DNA from: an uncultured Elusimicrobiales bacterium
GTDB lineage: Bacteria; Elusimicrobiota; Elusimicrobia; Elusimicrobiales; Elusimicrobiaceae
NCBI GenBank assembly: GCA_944322775.1
Contig: CALUQA010000083.1
Span: 1 to 12,985, forward strand
Reading direction: 5' to 3'
DNA length: 12,985 nucleotides
Shown: one piece after another, positions 6,177-12,985 of the stretch
Numbering within the stretch: the first letter of the stretch is position 1
How the letters are laid out: each line of letters begins with the position of its first letter
The notes under the pieces: generated by a model
Database searches by the model: none
Told to the model about the DNA's origin: nothing
Seen by the model: only the letters and a program-made list of their open reading frames with translations
Position numbers and translations under genes: made by a program

Positions 6177-6701
6177 ATGAATGAAATGTATCAGGAAAAA
6201 GTAAAAACAAATAAAAACATTATGCCAACCCATTTACGAGGGTTTACGCTTATTGAACTGCTGGTTGTAGTGTTAATTATTGGCATATTGTCGGCCATTG
6301 CTATTCCCCAATATCAAAAGGCCGTATTTAAAACGAAGTTGGTGGCCGTTATGCCCATGTTGAAGGCAGTGAAGGAAGCAGAAGAAAGATATTATATGGC
6401 GAACGGGAATTATACTTCGGACATCAACAATTTGGACTTAGGAATGGATAAGACAGTTTGGTGGGAAGGCGGACACGACTGGAAACAAACCTTTATTAAT
6501 TTGGAATGGGCCCACATAAATGTAATACGCGGCGGATATGGAGATAACGTAACCGGTTGTGCTTTTGCGTATTATTTAGATAAACACCCTACTCGCGGAG
6601 GACAAGTGTGGTGCACGGAAAAGAATGGAAACTCAGTACATCCTTGGTGTCAAAAAATATGTGAAGGCATGGGGTATCCATATACACAATGGGCCGCTTA
6701 G
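6177..6701 (+). CDS. Type IV pilin-like prepilin (PilE/pseudopilin type)
   Basis: From the ATG at 6177 the gene encodes 174 residues with a class III signal. A charged leader ends RG, cleavage falls at Gly22-Phe23, Glu27 is at +5, and the hydrophobic stem runs FTLIELLVVVLIIGILSAIAIP. The helix continues through QYQKAVFKTKL into a small globular domain with Cys at 128, 146, 158 and 162, enough for two disulfides, and an aromatic end. A prepilin peptidase and an assembly ATPase must act on it, but no such gene is near. A later ATG at 6222 gives a 7-residue leader more like classical type IVa pilins but has no ribosome site at normal distance. I prefer 6177 because the promoter points exactly there. 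The gene is more AT-rich than its neighbours. Pilus subunit, pseudopilin or DNA-uptake pilin cannot be told apart here. Confidence 0.88.
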   Translation: MNEMYQEKVKTNKNIMPTHLRGFTLIELLVVVLIIGILSAIAIPQYQKAVFKTKLVAVMPMLKAVKEAEERYYMANGNYTSDINNLDLGMDKTVWWEGGHDWKQTFINLEWAHINVIRGGYGDNVTGCAFAYYLDKHPTRGGQVWCTEKNGNSVHPWCQKICEGMGYPYTQWAA

Positions 6702-6716
6702 TTTAAAACATATTAT

Positions 6717-6745
6717 AAAAAGACCGCTTATTAAGCGGTCTTTTT
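6717..6745. terminator. Bidirectional terminator between prepilin and cysK
   Basis: A 13-bp stem pairs 6717-6729 (AAAAAGACCGCTT) with 6733-6745 (AAGCGGTCTTTTT), with a 3-nt loop. It serves both converging genes, because each strand reads a T-run after the stem. The cysK stop codon (6731-6733) lies in the loop, so the last cysK codons form one arm of the hairpin. Confidence 0.92.
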
Positions 6746-7651
6746 ATATAACCAAGTGCTTAAATAGCGTTCGCCGCTGTCTGGCAGCAGCACAACAATA
6801 TTCTTGCCGGCAAATTCGGGCCGTTTGGCCACCTGCAAAGCGGCATACATGGCCGCACCGGAGCTGATACCGGCCAAAATGCCTTCTTTTTGGGCCATTT
6901 CCCGCGCGGTTTGCCCGGCCTGTTCGTCCGTGACGGGGAAAATTTCGTCCAAGACACTGCGGTCCAATACAGAGGGCACAAAGCCTGCGCCTATGCCCTG
7001 TATTTTATGCGCTCCGGCCGGCTTGCCGGAGAGCACGGCAGAGGAAGCGGGTTCCACCCCCACAATATGCACCTGCGGGTTAGATTTTTTTAACCGCCGG
7101 CCCACGCCGGTTATGGTGCCGCCTGTGCCGACGCCTGCCACAAAGCAGGCAATGTCGCCGTCTAAAGCTTGTTCAATTTCCCGTCCGGTTTGGTCGTGTG
7201 CGGCCGCATTGGCGGGGTTTTCAAACTGGCGCGGCATATAAGAGCCGGGGATTTGGGTCAGCAATTCTTCAGCCTTGGCGATGGCGCCTTTCATGCCTTG
7301 TGCGGCGGGTGTCAGTTCCACGCGCGCGCCCAAAGCCCGCACCAGCTGCACCCGTTCGGGGCTCATGTTTTCGGGCATGACCAAAATCATGTGATAGCCT
7401 TGAACTGCACTCAAAAAAGCCAGGGCAATGCCGGTGTTGCCGCTGGTGGCTTCTATAATGGTGCCGCCCGGTTTAAGCGCGCCGCTTTGTTGTGCGGCCT
7501 TCAGCATGGCAAGCGCAGCGCGGTCCTTGACGCTGAACGGATTGAACATTTCCAGCTTGGCCAACACCACCCCCGGGCCCGGATTAATTTTGTTAATCCG
7601 CACCAGGGGTGTGTTGCCGATTAATTCGACCAAGTCTTTTGCGTAAGCCAT
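6731..7651 (-). CDS. cysK: Cysteine synthase (O-acetylserine sulfhydrylase)
   Basis: This 306-residue PLP enzyme makes cysteine from O-acetylserine and sulfide. Lys42 in NPFSVKDRAA binds PLP; TSGNTG (69-74) is the substrate loop; GTGGT (175-179) holds the PLP phosphate; SSGAA (263-267) and LLPDSGERYLST (288-299) complete the active site. Length is typical of CysK/CysM; the family cannot tell the two apart with certainty, but the overall style is CysK. Its ATG comes 2 nt after the stop of the upstream dehydrogenase, with no Shine-Dalgarno, so translation is probably coupled. The O-acetylserine producer CysE is not in the window; the hexapeptide protein two genes upstream is a sugar-type acetyltransferase and not CysE. 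The final codons run into the terminator hairpin. Confidence 0.93.
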   Translation of the reverse strand: MAYAKDLVELIGNTPLVRINKINPGPGVVLAKLEMFNPFSVKDRAALAMLKAAQQSGALKPGGTIIEATSGNTGIALAFLSAVQGYHMILVMPENMSPERVQLVRALGARVELTPAAQGMKGAIAKAEELLTQIPGSYMPRQFENPANAAAHDQTGREIEQALDGDIACFVAGVGTGGTITGVGRRLKKSNPQVHIVGVEPASSAVLSGKPAGAHKIQGIGAGFVPSVLDRSVLDEIFPVTDEQAGQTAREMAQKEGILAGISSGAAMYAALQVAKRPEFAGKNIVVLLPDSGERYLSTWLYKKTA

Positions 7652-7653
7652 GT

Positions 7654-8679
7654 TTATTTTTTAATGACCGAGTTTTGCACATTGCCCGCGCAGAAGTGAT
7701 TGATGTTTTCCAGCGTGGTGTGCAAAATGCGGTGCACGGCGTCTATGGAGTTAAAGCCGATGTGCGGCGTGATGATCACGTTTTTCATCTGCAGCAAGCG
7801 CGCGTTGATGATGGTGTTCATGGCGTAGTCCATCGGGATATCCTGCGATTTCAGAATCATGTCGTCGTGAATAATAAAGTCTTCGTTTTCCAGCACGTCC
7901 AACGCGGCGCCTTTCACTTTGCCGCTGACCAAAGCACGGTACAGCGCTTCGGGGTCCACCAAGCTGCCGCGGGCCGTGTTGGCAATAATAACGCCGTCTT
8001 TCATTTTCTTAAAAGCTTCGTCGTTAAGCAGGTGGTAGTTTTCTTTGGTGGCCGGCGCATGCAGGGTGATAATGTCGGACTTGGCAAACAGTTCGTCCAA
8101 GCCTACATAGTGAATATTGTAAATGCGCTGAAACTCTTCGTTGGGGTAAATATCGTACGCCAGCACGTCCATGCCAAAGCCGCGCGCCAGTTTGGCCACG
8201 TGGCGGCCAATGGCCCCGGTGCCGATGATGCCCAGCGTGTGACCGTACAGATCAAAGCCGATGTATTCGTTCATGCGCACGAAGTTATTTTTCATATCCG
8301 TGCGGGCCTGGATAATGTGGCGCGCCAAAGCCAGCAAAACGCCAAAGGTAAATTCGGCCACGGTCGCTTCGCCGTATTTGGGGACGTTTACCACTTCAAT
8401 GCCGCGGCTTTTGCAATAGTTCAAATCAATGTGGTCAAAACCCGTAGAGCGGGTGGCAATGAGCTTAAGGTTCTTGTACTTATCCAAAGTTTCTTTGGTC
8501 ATTTTCAGTGCGGTGTGCACAAATACGGACACGATTTCCGCGTCTTTTACCTTTTCAAACTGTTCTTGGGAAATGTTTTCCATGCTTTCGCTGAGCATGA
8601 CAACGTTGCCGTCGCAGATTTGTTGTTTTTCCAAATAATCTTTGGTGATTTTGTCTACGTCGAAGAATACTGCTTTCAT
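7654..8679 (-). CDS. D-2-hydroxyacid dehydrogenase (D-lactate dehydrogenase type)
   Basis: This 341-residue enzyme should reduce a 2-oxoacid, probably pyruvate, to the D-hydroxyacid with NADH. The catalytic domain surrounds a Rossmann domain with GTGAIG (153-158) and an acidic Asp176 at the end of the second strand, favouring NAD over NADP. Catalytic residues are Arg237 in NTARGSLVD, Glu264 in LDVLENED and His306 in TPHIGF. The long insertion before TPH (about 266-300) is typical of the lactate and 2-hydroxyisocaproate dehydrogenase branch. Substrate cannot be fixed from sequence. AAGGGGG sits 4 nt before the ATG, just after the acetyltransferase terminator. cysK follows after 2 nt. In a fermenting cell it would regenerate NAD as an alternative to H2 release. 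Confidence 0.87.
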   Translation of the reverse strand: MKAVFFDVDKITKDYLEKQQICDGNVVMLSESMENISQEQFEKVKDAEIVSVFVHTALKMTKETLDKYKNLKLIATRSTGFDHIDLNYCKSRGIEVVNVPKYGEATVAEFTFGVLLALARHIIQARTDMKNNFVRMNEYIGFDLYGHTLGIIGTGAIGRHVAKLARGFGMDVLAYDIYPNEEFQRIYNIHYVGLDELFAKSDIITLHAPATKENYHLLNDEAFKKMKDGVIIANTARGSLVDPEALYRALVSGKVKGAALDVLENEDFIIHDDMILKSQDIPMDYAMNTIINARLLQMKNVIITPHIGFNSIDAVHRILHTTLENINHFCAGNVQNSVIKK

Positions 8680-8693
8680 GTTTCCCCCTTAAC

Positions 8694-8719
8694 ATAAAAC
8701 CGCCCTGAGGCGGTTTTAT
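8694..8719 (-). terminator. Terminator of the acetyltransferase gene
   Basis: An 11-bp stem pairs 8694-8704 with 8709-8719 (ATAAAACCGCC against GGCGGTTTTAT), with a 4-nt loop. The acetyltransferase stop codon (8716-8718) lies inside the stem. The 3' arm ends in TTTTAT, only 4 nt before the dehydrogenase Shine-Dalgarno, so partial read-through could feed the dehydrogenase-cysK pair. Confidence 0.8.
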
Positions 8720-9300
8720 TGTTGGTTTTTATCGTCTTTTTTAAAATCGTAGAACTGCCGTATGGGTTTAGCCGGGTTGCCGGCCACTACCGCCAGCGCC
8801 GGAACATCTTTGTTTACCACCGAGCCCGCCCCTATAACCGCATGGTCGCCTATCGTCACACCCGGCAGAATAATGCTGCCGCCGCCTATCCAAACGTTTT
8901 TGCCTATTTTTATGGGGGCGGCAAACTCTTTGCCTTCCGCGCGCGATTTGGGCTCCGTGGGGTGCGTGGCTGTATATATTTGTACGGAAGGACCAATTTG
9001 CGTTCCTTCGCCGATATCCACGCGGGCACAGTCTAAAATAACACAGTTAAAATTAATAAAAACGCGATTTTCAAAGAAAATATGCCGTCCGTAGTCGCAA
9101 AAGAAAGGCGGCTCAATGTGCAGCCCTTCACCGGCCTGGCCAAAAAGGCGGGCGGTAAGGTCTTTGCGTTTTTCACTGTCGGCAGGGTCGGTGCTGTTAT
9201 ATTGCCACAGCAAACGGCGGGCTTCCTGCCGGGCTTTTTCCAGTTCGGCGTCGGAAGGGTCGTAAAACAAGCCTGCCAACATATTTTCTTTTTCGCTCAT
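8716..9300 (-). CDS. Sugar O-acetyltransferase, maltose/galactoside type
   Basis: This 194-residue protein belongs to the left-handed beta-helix (hexapeptide repeat) acetyltransferases that move acetyl from acetyl-CoA to a sugar hydroxyl. Residues 5-55 match the N-terminal helical cap of maltose acetyltransferases (MLAGLFYDPSDAEL, then a charged helix). Hexapeptide repeats run from about 60 to 175, with VDIGEGTQIGPSV and IKIGKNVWIGGGSIILPGVTIGDHAVIGAGSVV written as successive coils. His113 in YTATHP is the expected catalytic base. The NPAKPIR ending is typical. The real sugar acceptor is unknown. The family N-terminus supports the start at 9300. There is no Shine-Dalgarno; TGC-TAAAAT ends 6 nt upstream, so the mRNA is probably leaderless. 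Transcription is divergent from the efflux operon. Confidence 0.9.
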   Translation of the reverse strand: MSEKENMLAGLFYDPSDAELEKARQEARRLLWQYNSTDPADSEKRKDLTARLFGQAGEGLHIEPPFFCDYGRHIFFENRVFINFNCVILDCARVDIGEGTQIGPSVQIYTATHPTEPKSRAEGKEFAAPIKIGKNVWIGGGSIILPGVTIGDHAVIGAGSVVNKDVPALAVVAGNPAKPIRQFYDFKKDDKNQQ

Positions 9301-9306
9301 ATCTGT

Positions 9307-9315
9307 ATTTTAGCA
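9307..9315 (-). promoter_or_regulatory. Extended -10 promoter of the acetyltransferase gene
   Basis: On the - strand TGC-TAAAAT ends exactly 6 nt before the ATG at 9300, the same motif and spacing as at the prepilin gene. No good -35 is seen. The expected start site is the A of ATG or its neighbour. Confidence 0.55.
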
Positions 9316-9398
9316 ATTTTGCATATAATTAAAATATGTCTTTGCCGGCATTATATATACATAAGGAAATATTATACAATGATAAAAGTACAATCCGG

Positions 9399-9427
9399 TT
9401 GCATGCAAGAATATGATTTTGTAGAAT
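9399..9427 (+). promoter_or_regulatory. Promoter of the RND efflux operon
   Basis: TTGCAT (9399-9404) is followed by a 17-nt spacer and TAGAAT (9422-9427). The start site would be near 9434. The -35 sits inside a perfect 10-bp palindrome, TTGCATGCAA (9399-9408), which might be a second regulator site. The leader to the chosen adaptor start at 9488 is about 55 nt. Confidence 0.65.
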
Positions 9428-9429
9428 AT

Positions 9430-9447
9430 ACTTACCGGTAGGTAAAT
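9430..9447. promoter_or_regulatory. TetR-type operator candidate over the efflux start site
   Basis: The repeat TTACC-GGTA-GGTAA (9432-9445), flanked by A and T at symmetric positions, covers the expected transcription start just after the -10. The TTACC/GGTAA style resembles operators used by TetR-family repressors of RND pumps. The placement would block initiation. No TetR gene lies in the window. Confidence 0.5.
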
Positions 9448-9487
9448 GAATGATTTTTTAAAAGATGAGAAAGATGAGAGGTTGAGA

Positions 9488-10801
9488 ATGAATAAAATAA
9501 TGCGTGTCTGTTCTGTTGTAGCGCTGGCCGCCTGCTTAGGAGTGCTGGGCGCTTGCAGCAAAAAAGAGCAACAGCAGTCTGGCGCGGCTATACCCGTAAA
9601 TGCCGTCAAGGTGCTTAAGACAGATTTGCCTTGGAACATAGAGTACCCCGCCCAAGTGGCCGGCTCTTTGGAAATCCAGGTTCGTGCGCAGGTGGGCGGC
9701 ATTTTGCAGGCCCGCTTGTTTGATGAAGGTGCCTATATTAAAAAAGGCACACAGCTTTTTCAAATTGATCCTAAGGAATATGAAGTGGCCTTGCAACGCG
9801 CCGAAGGCTCTTTGGCGCAGGCCCGCAGCGAAGAAAACCGCACCCGCCGCGACTATGAACGCATGAAAAAACTGCGTGCGGACAATGCTGTCAGCCAAAA
9901 AGATTACGACGATTCTTTATCTGCCTATGAAGCGGCCCAAGCCAGCGTAAAAGTGGCGCAGGCCGGCGTAAACGAAGCCAAAATTAATTTGGAATATACC
10001 CGCGTGCTGGCACCTATTTCCGGCATTACCGGCAAAGAAGCCCAGTCTGTGGGCAGCTTGGTTTCCCCCACGGGCAACGGCTTGCTTACCACCATGGTGC
10101 AAATTGACCCGTTGTGGGTGAACTTTTCTATGCCCAGCGCACAGTTCTATAAACTGGCCAGCGGCTATCTTTCCGGCACGATTGTGCTGGACGCCAAGGG
10201 CAAACACCCGTTGTATGTGGAAGCCGTTACTTCCGACGGGCGCGTGTATCCGGAAAAAGGCACTATCATTTTCTTTGACAGCACCGAAGACGCCAAAACC
10301 TCTTCTTTGGCTATCAAGGCGGAATTTCCGAACCCCAAAAACCAGCGCATGTTAATGCCCGGCCAGTTTGTGCGCGTGCGCCTGGTGGGTGCCACGTATA
10401 AAGACGCGGTGCTCATTCCCTCTTCTGCCGTGTTAAGCACGCCCACGGGCAATTTGGTTTACATCGTGGCCGAAGACGGCACCACCCAAGCCCAACCCAT
10501 TGAAGCGCAGCTGCAGGACGATATGTATATTGTCAGCAGCGGTTTAAAAGGCGGAGAGACGGTGATTTCCGCCGGGTTGATTAAAATCCGCCCGGGCATG
10601 AAAGTAACCCCGCAAATGCAGGATTTTGAAGTGCCTTCTTATACGCAAACAGTTGCCCCCAGCACGGCCACGGCCGAAAATGTGGGCAAGTTTGACCAAG
10701 CCATCAGCAAAGACGTCGCCCCGGATACGCAGGATATTCGCTCCAGAGATTTGCCTAAAGGCGACGCCGTGACCGATGCCCTGTTGGGCCATCAGAATTA
10801 A
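9488..10801 (+). CDS. RND efflux periplasmic adaptor lipoprotein (AcrA/MexA family)
   Basis: This 437-residue adaptor should link an inner-membrane RND pump to an outer-membrane TolC-type channel. I place the start at 9488, 14 codons inside the longest frame. From there the protein begins with a lipoprotein signal peptide ending LGAC, so Cys23 would be lipidated, and AGAGG sits 6 nt upstream. The half-lipoyl motif (VRAQVGGILQARLFDEGAYIKKG) is at about 65-87. The alpha-hairpin (about 97-170) ends in NLEYTRVLAPISG, and the second lipoyl half follows (about 176-195). The beta-barrel and membrane-proximal domains include LMPGQFVRVRL (289-299). About 60 residues after the usual end (about 378-437) are polar low-complexity sequence. 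The pump gene begins 9 nt after its stop. Control is probably by the operator at 9430-9447. Confidence 0.93.
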   Translation: MNKIMRVCSVVALAACLGVLGACSKKEQQQSGAAIPVNAVKVLKTDLPWNIEYPAQVAGSLEIQVRAQVGGILQARLFDEGAYIKKGTQLFQIDPKEYEVALQRAEGSLAQARSEENRTRRDYERMKKLRADNAVSQKDYDDSLSAYEAAQASVKVAQAGVNEAKINLEYTRVLAPISGITGKEAQSVGSLVSPTGNGLLTTMVQIDPLWVNFSMPSAQFYKLASGYLSGTIVLDAKGKHPLYVEAVTSDGRVYPEKGTIIFFDSTEDAKTSSLAIKAEFPNPKNQRMLMPGQFVRVRLVGATYKDAVLIPSSAVLSTPTGNLVYIVAEDGTTQAQPIEAQLQDDMYIVSSGLKGGETVISAGLIKIRPGMKVTPQMQDFEVPSYTQTVAPSTATAENVGKFDQAISKDVAPDTQDIRSRDLPKGDAVTDALLGHQN

Positions 10802-10810
10802 GAGGGTGTC

Positions 10811-12985
10811 ATGTTCTCTAAATTTTTTATTAACCGTCCTATTTTTTCTACGGTCATTTCCCTGCTCATTTTGCTGGCGGGTATTGTAGCTATTACCGCG
10901 CTGCCTATTGAGCAGTACCCGGATTTGACGCCTCCTTCCGTGCAGGTGTCTGCCCAATACCCAGGCGCCAGCCCGGAAGTGATTGCCGACACGGTGGCCG
11001 CCCCCATTGAACAGCAGGTCAACGGGGTTGAAGACATGCTTTACATGAACTCCACTTCCGCCGCCAACGGGGATATGAGCCTGATGGTTTACTTTGAAGT
11101 GGGCACTGACCCGGACCAGGACATGATTAACGTCAATAACCGTGTGCAGGCCGCCACCACTTCTTTGCCGGAAGACGTGCGCCGCTACGGGGTGACGGTG
11201 CAAAAACGTTCTTCTTCCATGCTGCAGTTAATCACCATGTACTCTCCGTCCAAAGTATACGATACCACCTATATCGGTAACTATGCCTTGGTCAACGTGG
11301 TGGACGATTTAAAACGTATCAACGGCGTGGGCGACGCACAGGTTATGTCCGCCAACGACTATTCTATCCGCATTTGGCTGAAGCCCGACGTGATGAGCCA
11401 GCTGGGCGTATCGGTCACGGACGTGATGGCCGCCGTACAAGCGCAAAACACGCAGCGTGCCGCAGGCAAAATCGGCCAGCCGCCGCTTACGCAGTCGGTG
11501 GACAGAATGTACACCATCGTGGCGCCGGGCCGTTTAAAAACGCCGGAAGAGTTTGAAGAAATTATTTTGCGTGCTAACGAAGACGGCACCTCTTTGCGTT
11601 TAAAAGACGTGGCCCGCGTGGAACTGGGCAGCCAGACGTATGAATTTTCGGGCAATTACAACAGTCAGCCGGCTGTGCCTATCGGCATTTTCCTTTCCCC
11701 GGGCGCCAACGCCGTGGCTACCGCCAAAGCGGTGGACAAACGCATGAAAGAGCTGGCGGCCAACTTCCCCGGCGGGATTGAATATAAAGTGGCTTATGAT
11801 ACCACCTTGTTCGTAAACGCCTCCATTAAAGAAGTAATCCACACGCTTATTGAAGCCATGATTTTGGTGTTCTTGGTCATGTATTTGTTCTTGCATGACT
11901 GGCGCGCCACGTTAATCCCGTGCTTGGCCGTGCCGGTGTCTATCGTGGGCGCGTTTGCGGGTATGCTTGTGATGGGCTTTTCCATCAACACCTTAACGCT
12001 GTTTGGCTTGGTGTTGGCAATCGGTATCGTGGTGGACGACGCCATCGTGGTTATTGAAAACGTGGAACGTATCATGCACGATGAGCATTTGCCCGTAAAA
12101 GAAGCCACCATCAAGGCCATGGACGAAGTGACCGGGCCTGTTATCGCCATTGTGCTGGTGTTGTGCTCGGTGTTTGTGCCGGTGGCGTTTATGGGCGGGT
12201 TTACCGGGGTGATGTACCAGCAGTTTGCTATCACCATTGCCGTGTCCGTCATCATTTCCGGCTTGGTGGCTTTAACGCTTACGCCGGCTTTGTGCGTGCT
12301 GTTGCTTAAAGACATGAAGCCCCGCACCAGCGGATTTTTCTATAAATTTGACCAGTGGTTTGTAAAAGTAACCGATAAATACACCGGCATTGCCCGTTTT
12401 TTCTTGCGGCGCATTCCGGTGGCGTTGCTGGTTATTGTGCTTATTTGGGCGGCCGCTTTTGGCTTGTTTAAAGTGGTACCCTCCAGCTTGCTGCCTGATG
12501 AAGACCAGGGTATGTTGATGGTTTCCACCATGTTGGATCCTTCCACCTCTCTTTCCCATACGCAGGAAGTGGCCAAACAACTGGAAGAAATTGTGCTTGC
12601 CCAGCCTGCCGTGCAGGAAGAAATGACCTTTGCCGGCTTTGATATGCTCAGCAGTACGATGAAGAGCAGTTCCATCGCTTCCTTTATTTCTTTAAAACCG
12701 TGGGACGAACGCAAAACCAAAGAGCTGTCTTCTTTCGGGTTGGTGGCCACCATCGGTAAGTTGGGTGCGGGCCAAATCCCGGGGGCGTTGGTTATGCCGT
12801 TTAACCCGCCGCCGGTTATGGGTATGAGCACCACCGGCGGGTTGGAAGGCTACGTGCAGAACCGCTCCGGCGAGGGCAGCAGTGCGCTGGAAGCCAAAAC
12901 GCAAGAGTTTATTGCCGCGGCCCAAAAACGGCCGGAACTGGCCAGCGTGAGCACCACTTTTTCTGCCGCTACGCCGCAGTATAAT
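10811..12985 (+). CDS. RND multidrug efflux pump, HAE1/AcrB family (3' end missing)
   Basis: The frame is open from the ATG at 10811 to the last base of the window, 725 codons without a stop. AcrB-type pumps have about 1,030-1,050 residues, so roughly the last third lies outside. It begins FINRPIFSTVISLLILLAG, a first membrane helix typical of the family. The first periplasmic porter region follows (YPGASPEVIADTVAAPIEQQVNGV). Helices 2-6 then include the proton-relay GIVVDDAIVVIENVER with Asp409 and Asp410. After helix 7 (about 536-553) comes VVPSSLLPDEDQG, where the second porter half begins. All features fit a proton-driven drug exporter trimer in the inner membrane; substrates cannot be read from sequence. 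AGAGGG lies 4 nt before the ATG, overlapping the adaptor stop region, so the two genes form one operon. A TolC-like gene may follow outside. Confidence 0.95.
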   Translation, partial: MFSKFFINRPIFSTVISLLILLAGIVAITALPIEQYPDLTPPSVQVSAQYPGASPEVIADTVAAPIEQQVNGVEDMLYMNSTSAANGDMSLMVYFEVGTDPDQDMINVNNRVQAATTSLPEDVRRYGVTVQKRSSSMLQLITMYSPSKVYDTTYIGNYALVNVVDDLKRINGVGDAQVMSANDYSIRIWLKPDVMSQLGVSVTDVMAAVQAQNTQRAAGKIGQPPLTQSVDRMYTIVAPGRLKTPEEFEEIILRANEDGTSLRLKDVARVELGSQTYEFSGNYNSQPAVPIGIFLSPGANAVATAKAVDKRMKELAANFPGGIEYKVAYDTTLFVNASIKEVIHTLIEAMILVFLVMYLFLHDWRATLIPCLAVPVSIVGAFAGMLVMGFSINTLTLFGLVLAIGIVVDDAIVVIENVERIMHDEHLPVKEATIKAMDEVTGPVIAIVLVLCSVFVPVAFMGGFTGVMYQQFAITIAVSVIISGLVALTLTPALCVLLLKDMKPRTSGFFYKFDQWFVKVTDKYTGIARFFLRRIPVALLVIVLIWAAAFGLFKVVPSSLLPDEDQGMLMVSTMLDPSTSLSHTQEVAKQLEEIVLAQPAVQEEMTFAGFDMLSSTMKSSSIASFISLKPWDERKTKELSSFGLVATIGKLGAGQIPGALVMPFNPPPVMGMSTTGGLEGYVQNRSGEGSSALEAKTQEFIAAAQKRPELASVSTTFSAATPQYN

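Noticed and set aside
7609..8697. A 362-codon + strand frame opposite the dehydrogenase gene.
   Set aside because: It is antisense to an enzyme with all catalytic residues in place, and there is no promoter or ribosome site for the + frame.
9379..9441. A 20-codon + strand ORF before the adaptor, with AAGGA upstream.
   Set aside because: It spans the efflux promoter and ends in the operator, so it would need a separate promoter, and none is clear. Chance is the simpler explanation.
9446..9487. An earlier start for the adaptor, 14 codons upstream.
   Set aside because: It would put a charged segment in front of the lipoprotein signal peptide, and the ATG overlaps the operator-like repeat. The start at 9488 has AGAGG at the right distance.

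Overview
The window looks like chromosomal DNA of a fermenting, Gram-negative-type anaerobe. My best guess is a gut member of the Elusimicrobiota. The clues are a lone prepilin with a long RGFTLIELL-type stem, a group B-like [FeFe] hydrogenase, a D-2-hydroxyacid (lactate-type) dehydrogenase and an RND efflux system that implies an outer membrane. This assignment is a recollection of protein style, not a search result. No tRNA, rRNA, CRISPR array, insertion sequence or phage gene is visible.

Layout. (1) Positions 1-1020 hold a promoter, a short leader with a hairpin, the rplM-rpsI ribosomal operon and a strong terminator. (2) Positions 1021-1510 hold no convincing protein gene but are rich in structure: a candidate small RNA on the + strand (about 1048-1235) with its own promoter and terminator, a possible 20-codon ORF on the - strand, and a GC-rich hairpin stretch with a 14-bp tandem duplication. 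(3) Positions 1511-6088 are all on the - strand. In transcription order they are a secreted protein of unknown function, cardiolipin synthase, a YafD-like endonuclease/exonuclease/phosphatase-fold protein and a monomeric [FeFe] hydrogenase. (4) A divergent promoter region (6089-6176) drives the secreted protein leftwards and a type IV prepilin rightwards. (5) Positions 6717-9300 are on the - strand: a hexapeptide acetyltransferase, then a coupled pair of D-2-hydroxyacid dehydrogenase and cysteine synthase. (6) From 9301 on, a divergent region with a TetR-type operator candidate leads into an RND efflux operon: a lipoprotein adaptor, then an inner-membrane pump cut by the window end.

Functional picture. 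The hydrogenase and the hydroxyacid dehydrogenase are two alternative ways to dispose of fermentation electrons, as H2 and as a reduced acid. CysK assimilates sulfide. Cls and the YafD-like protein form a tight two-gene unit, probably linked to the envelope. The efflux operon appears to be repressed at its start site by a regulator encoded elsewhere.

The most striking pattern crosses gene boundaries. Four genes (hydrogenase, secreted protein, prepilin, acetyltransferase) have an extended -10 promoter of the form TGN-TAAAAT or TGN-TAGACT ending only 6-9 nt before the ATG, with no Shine-Dalgarno sequence, so they probably make leaderless or nearly leaderless mRNAs. The other genes use a clear Shine-Dalgarno or are coupled to an upstream stop codon. 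Two - strand genes also have their stop codons inside the terminator hairpin.
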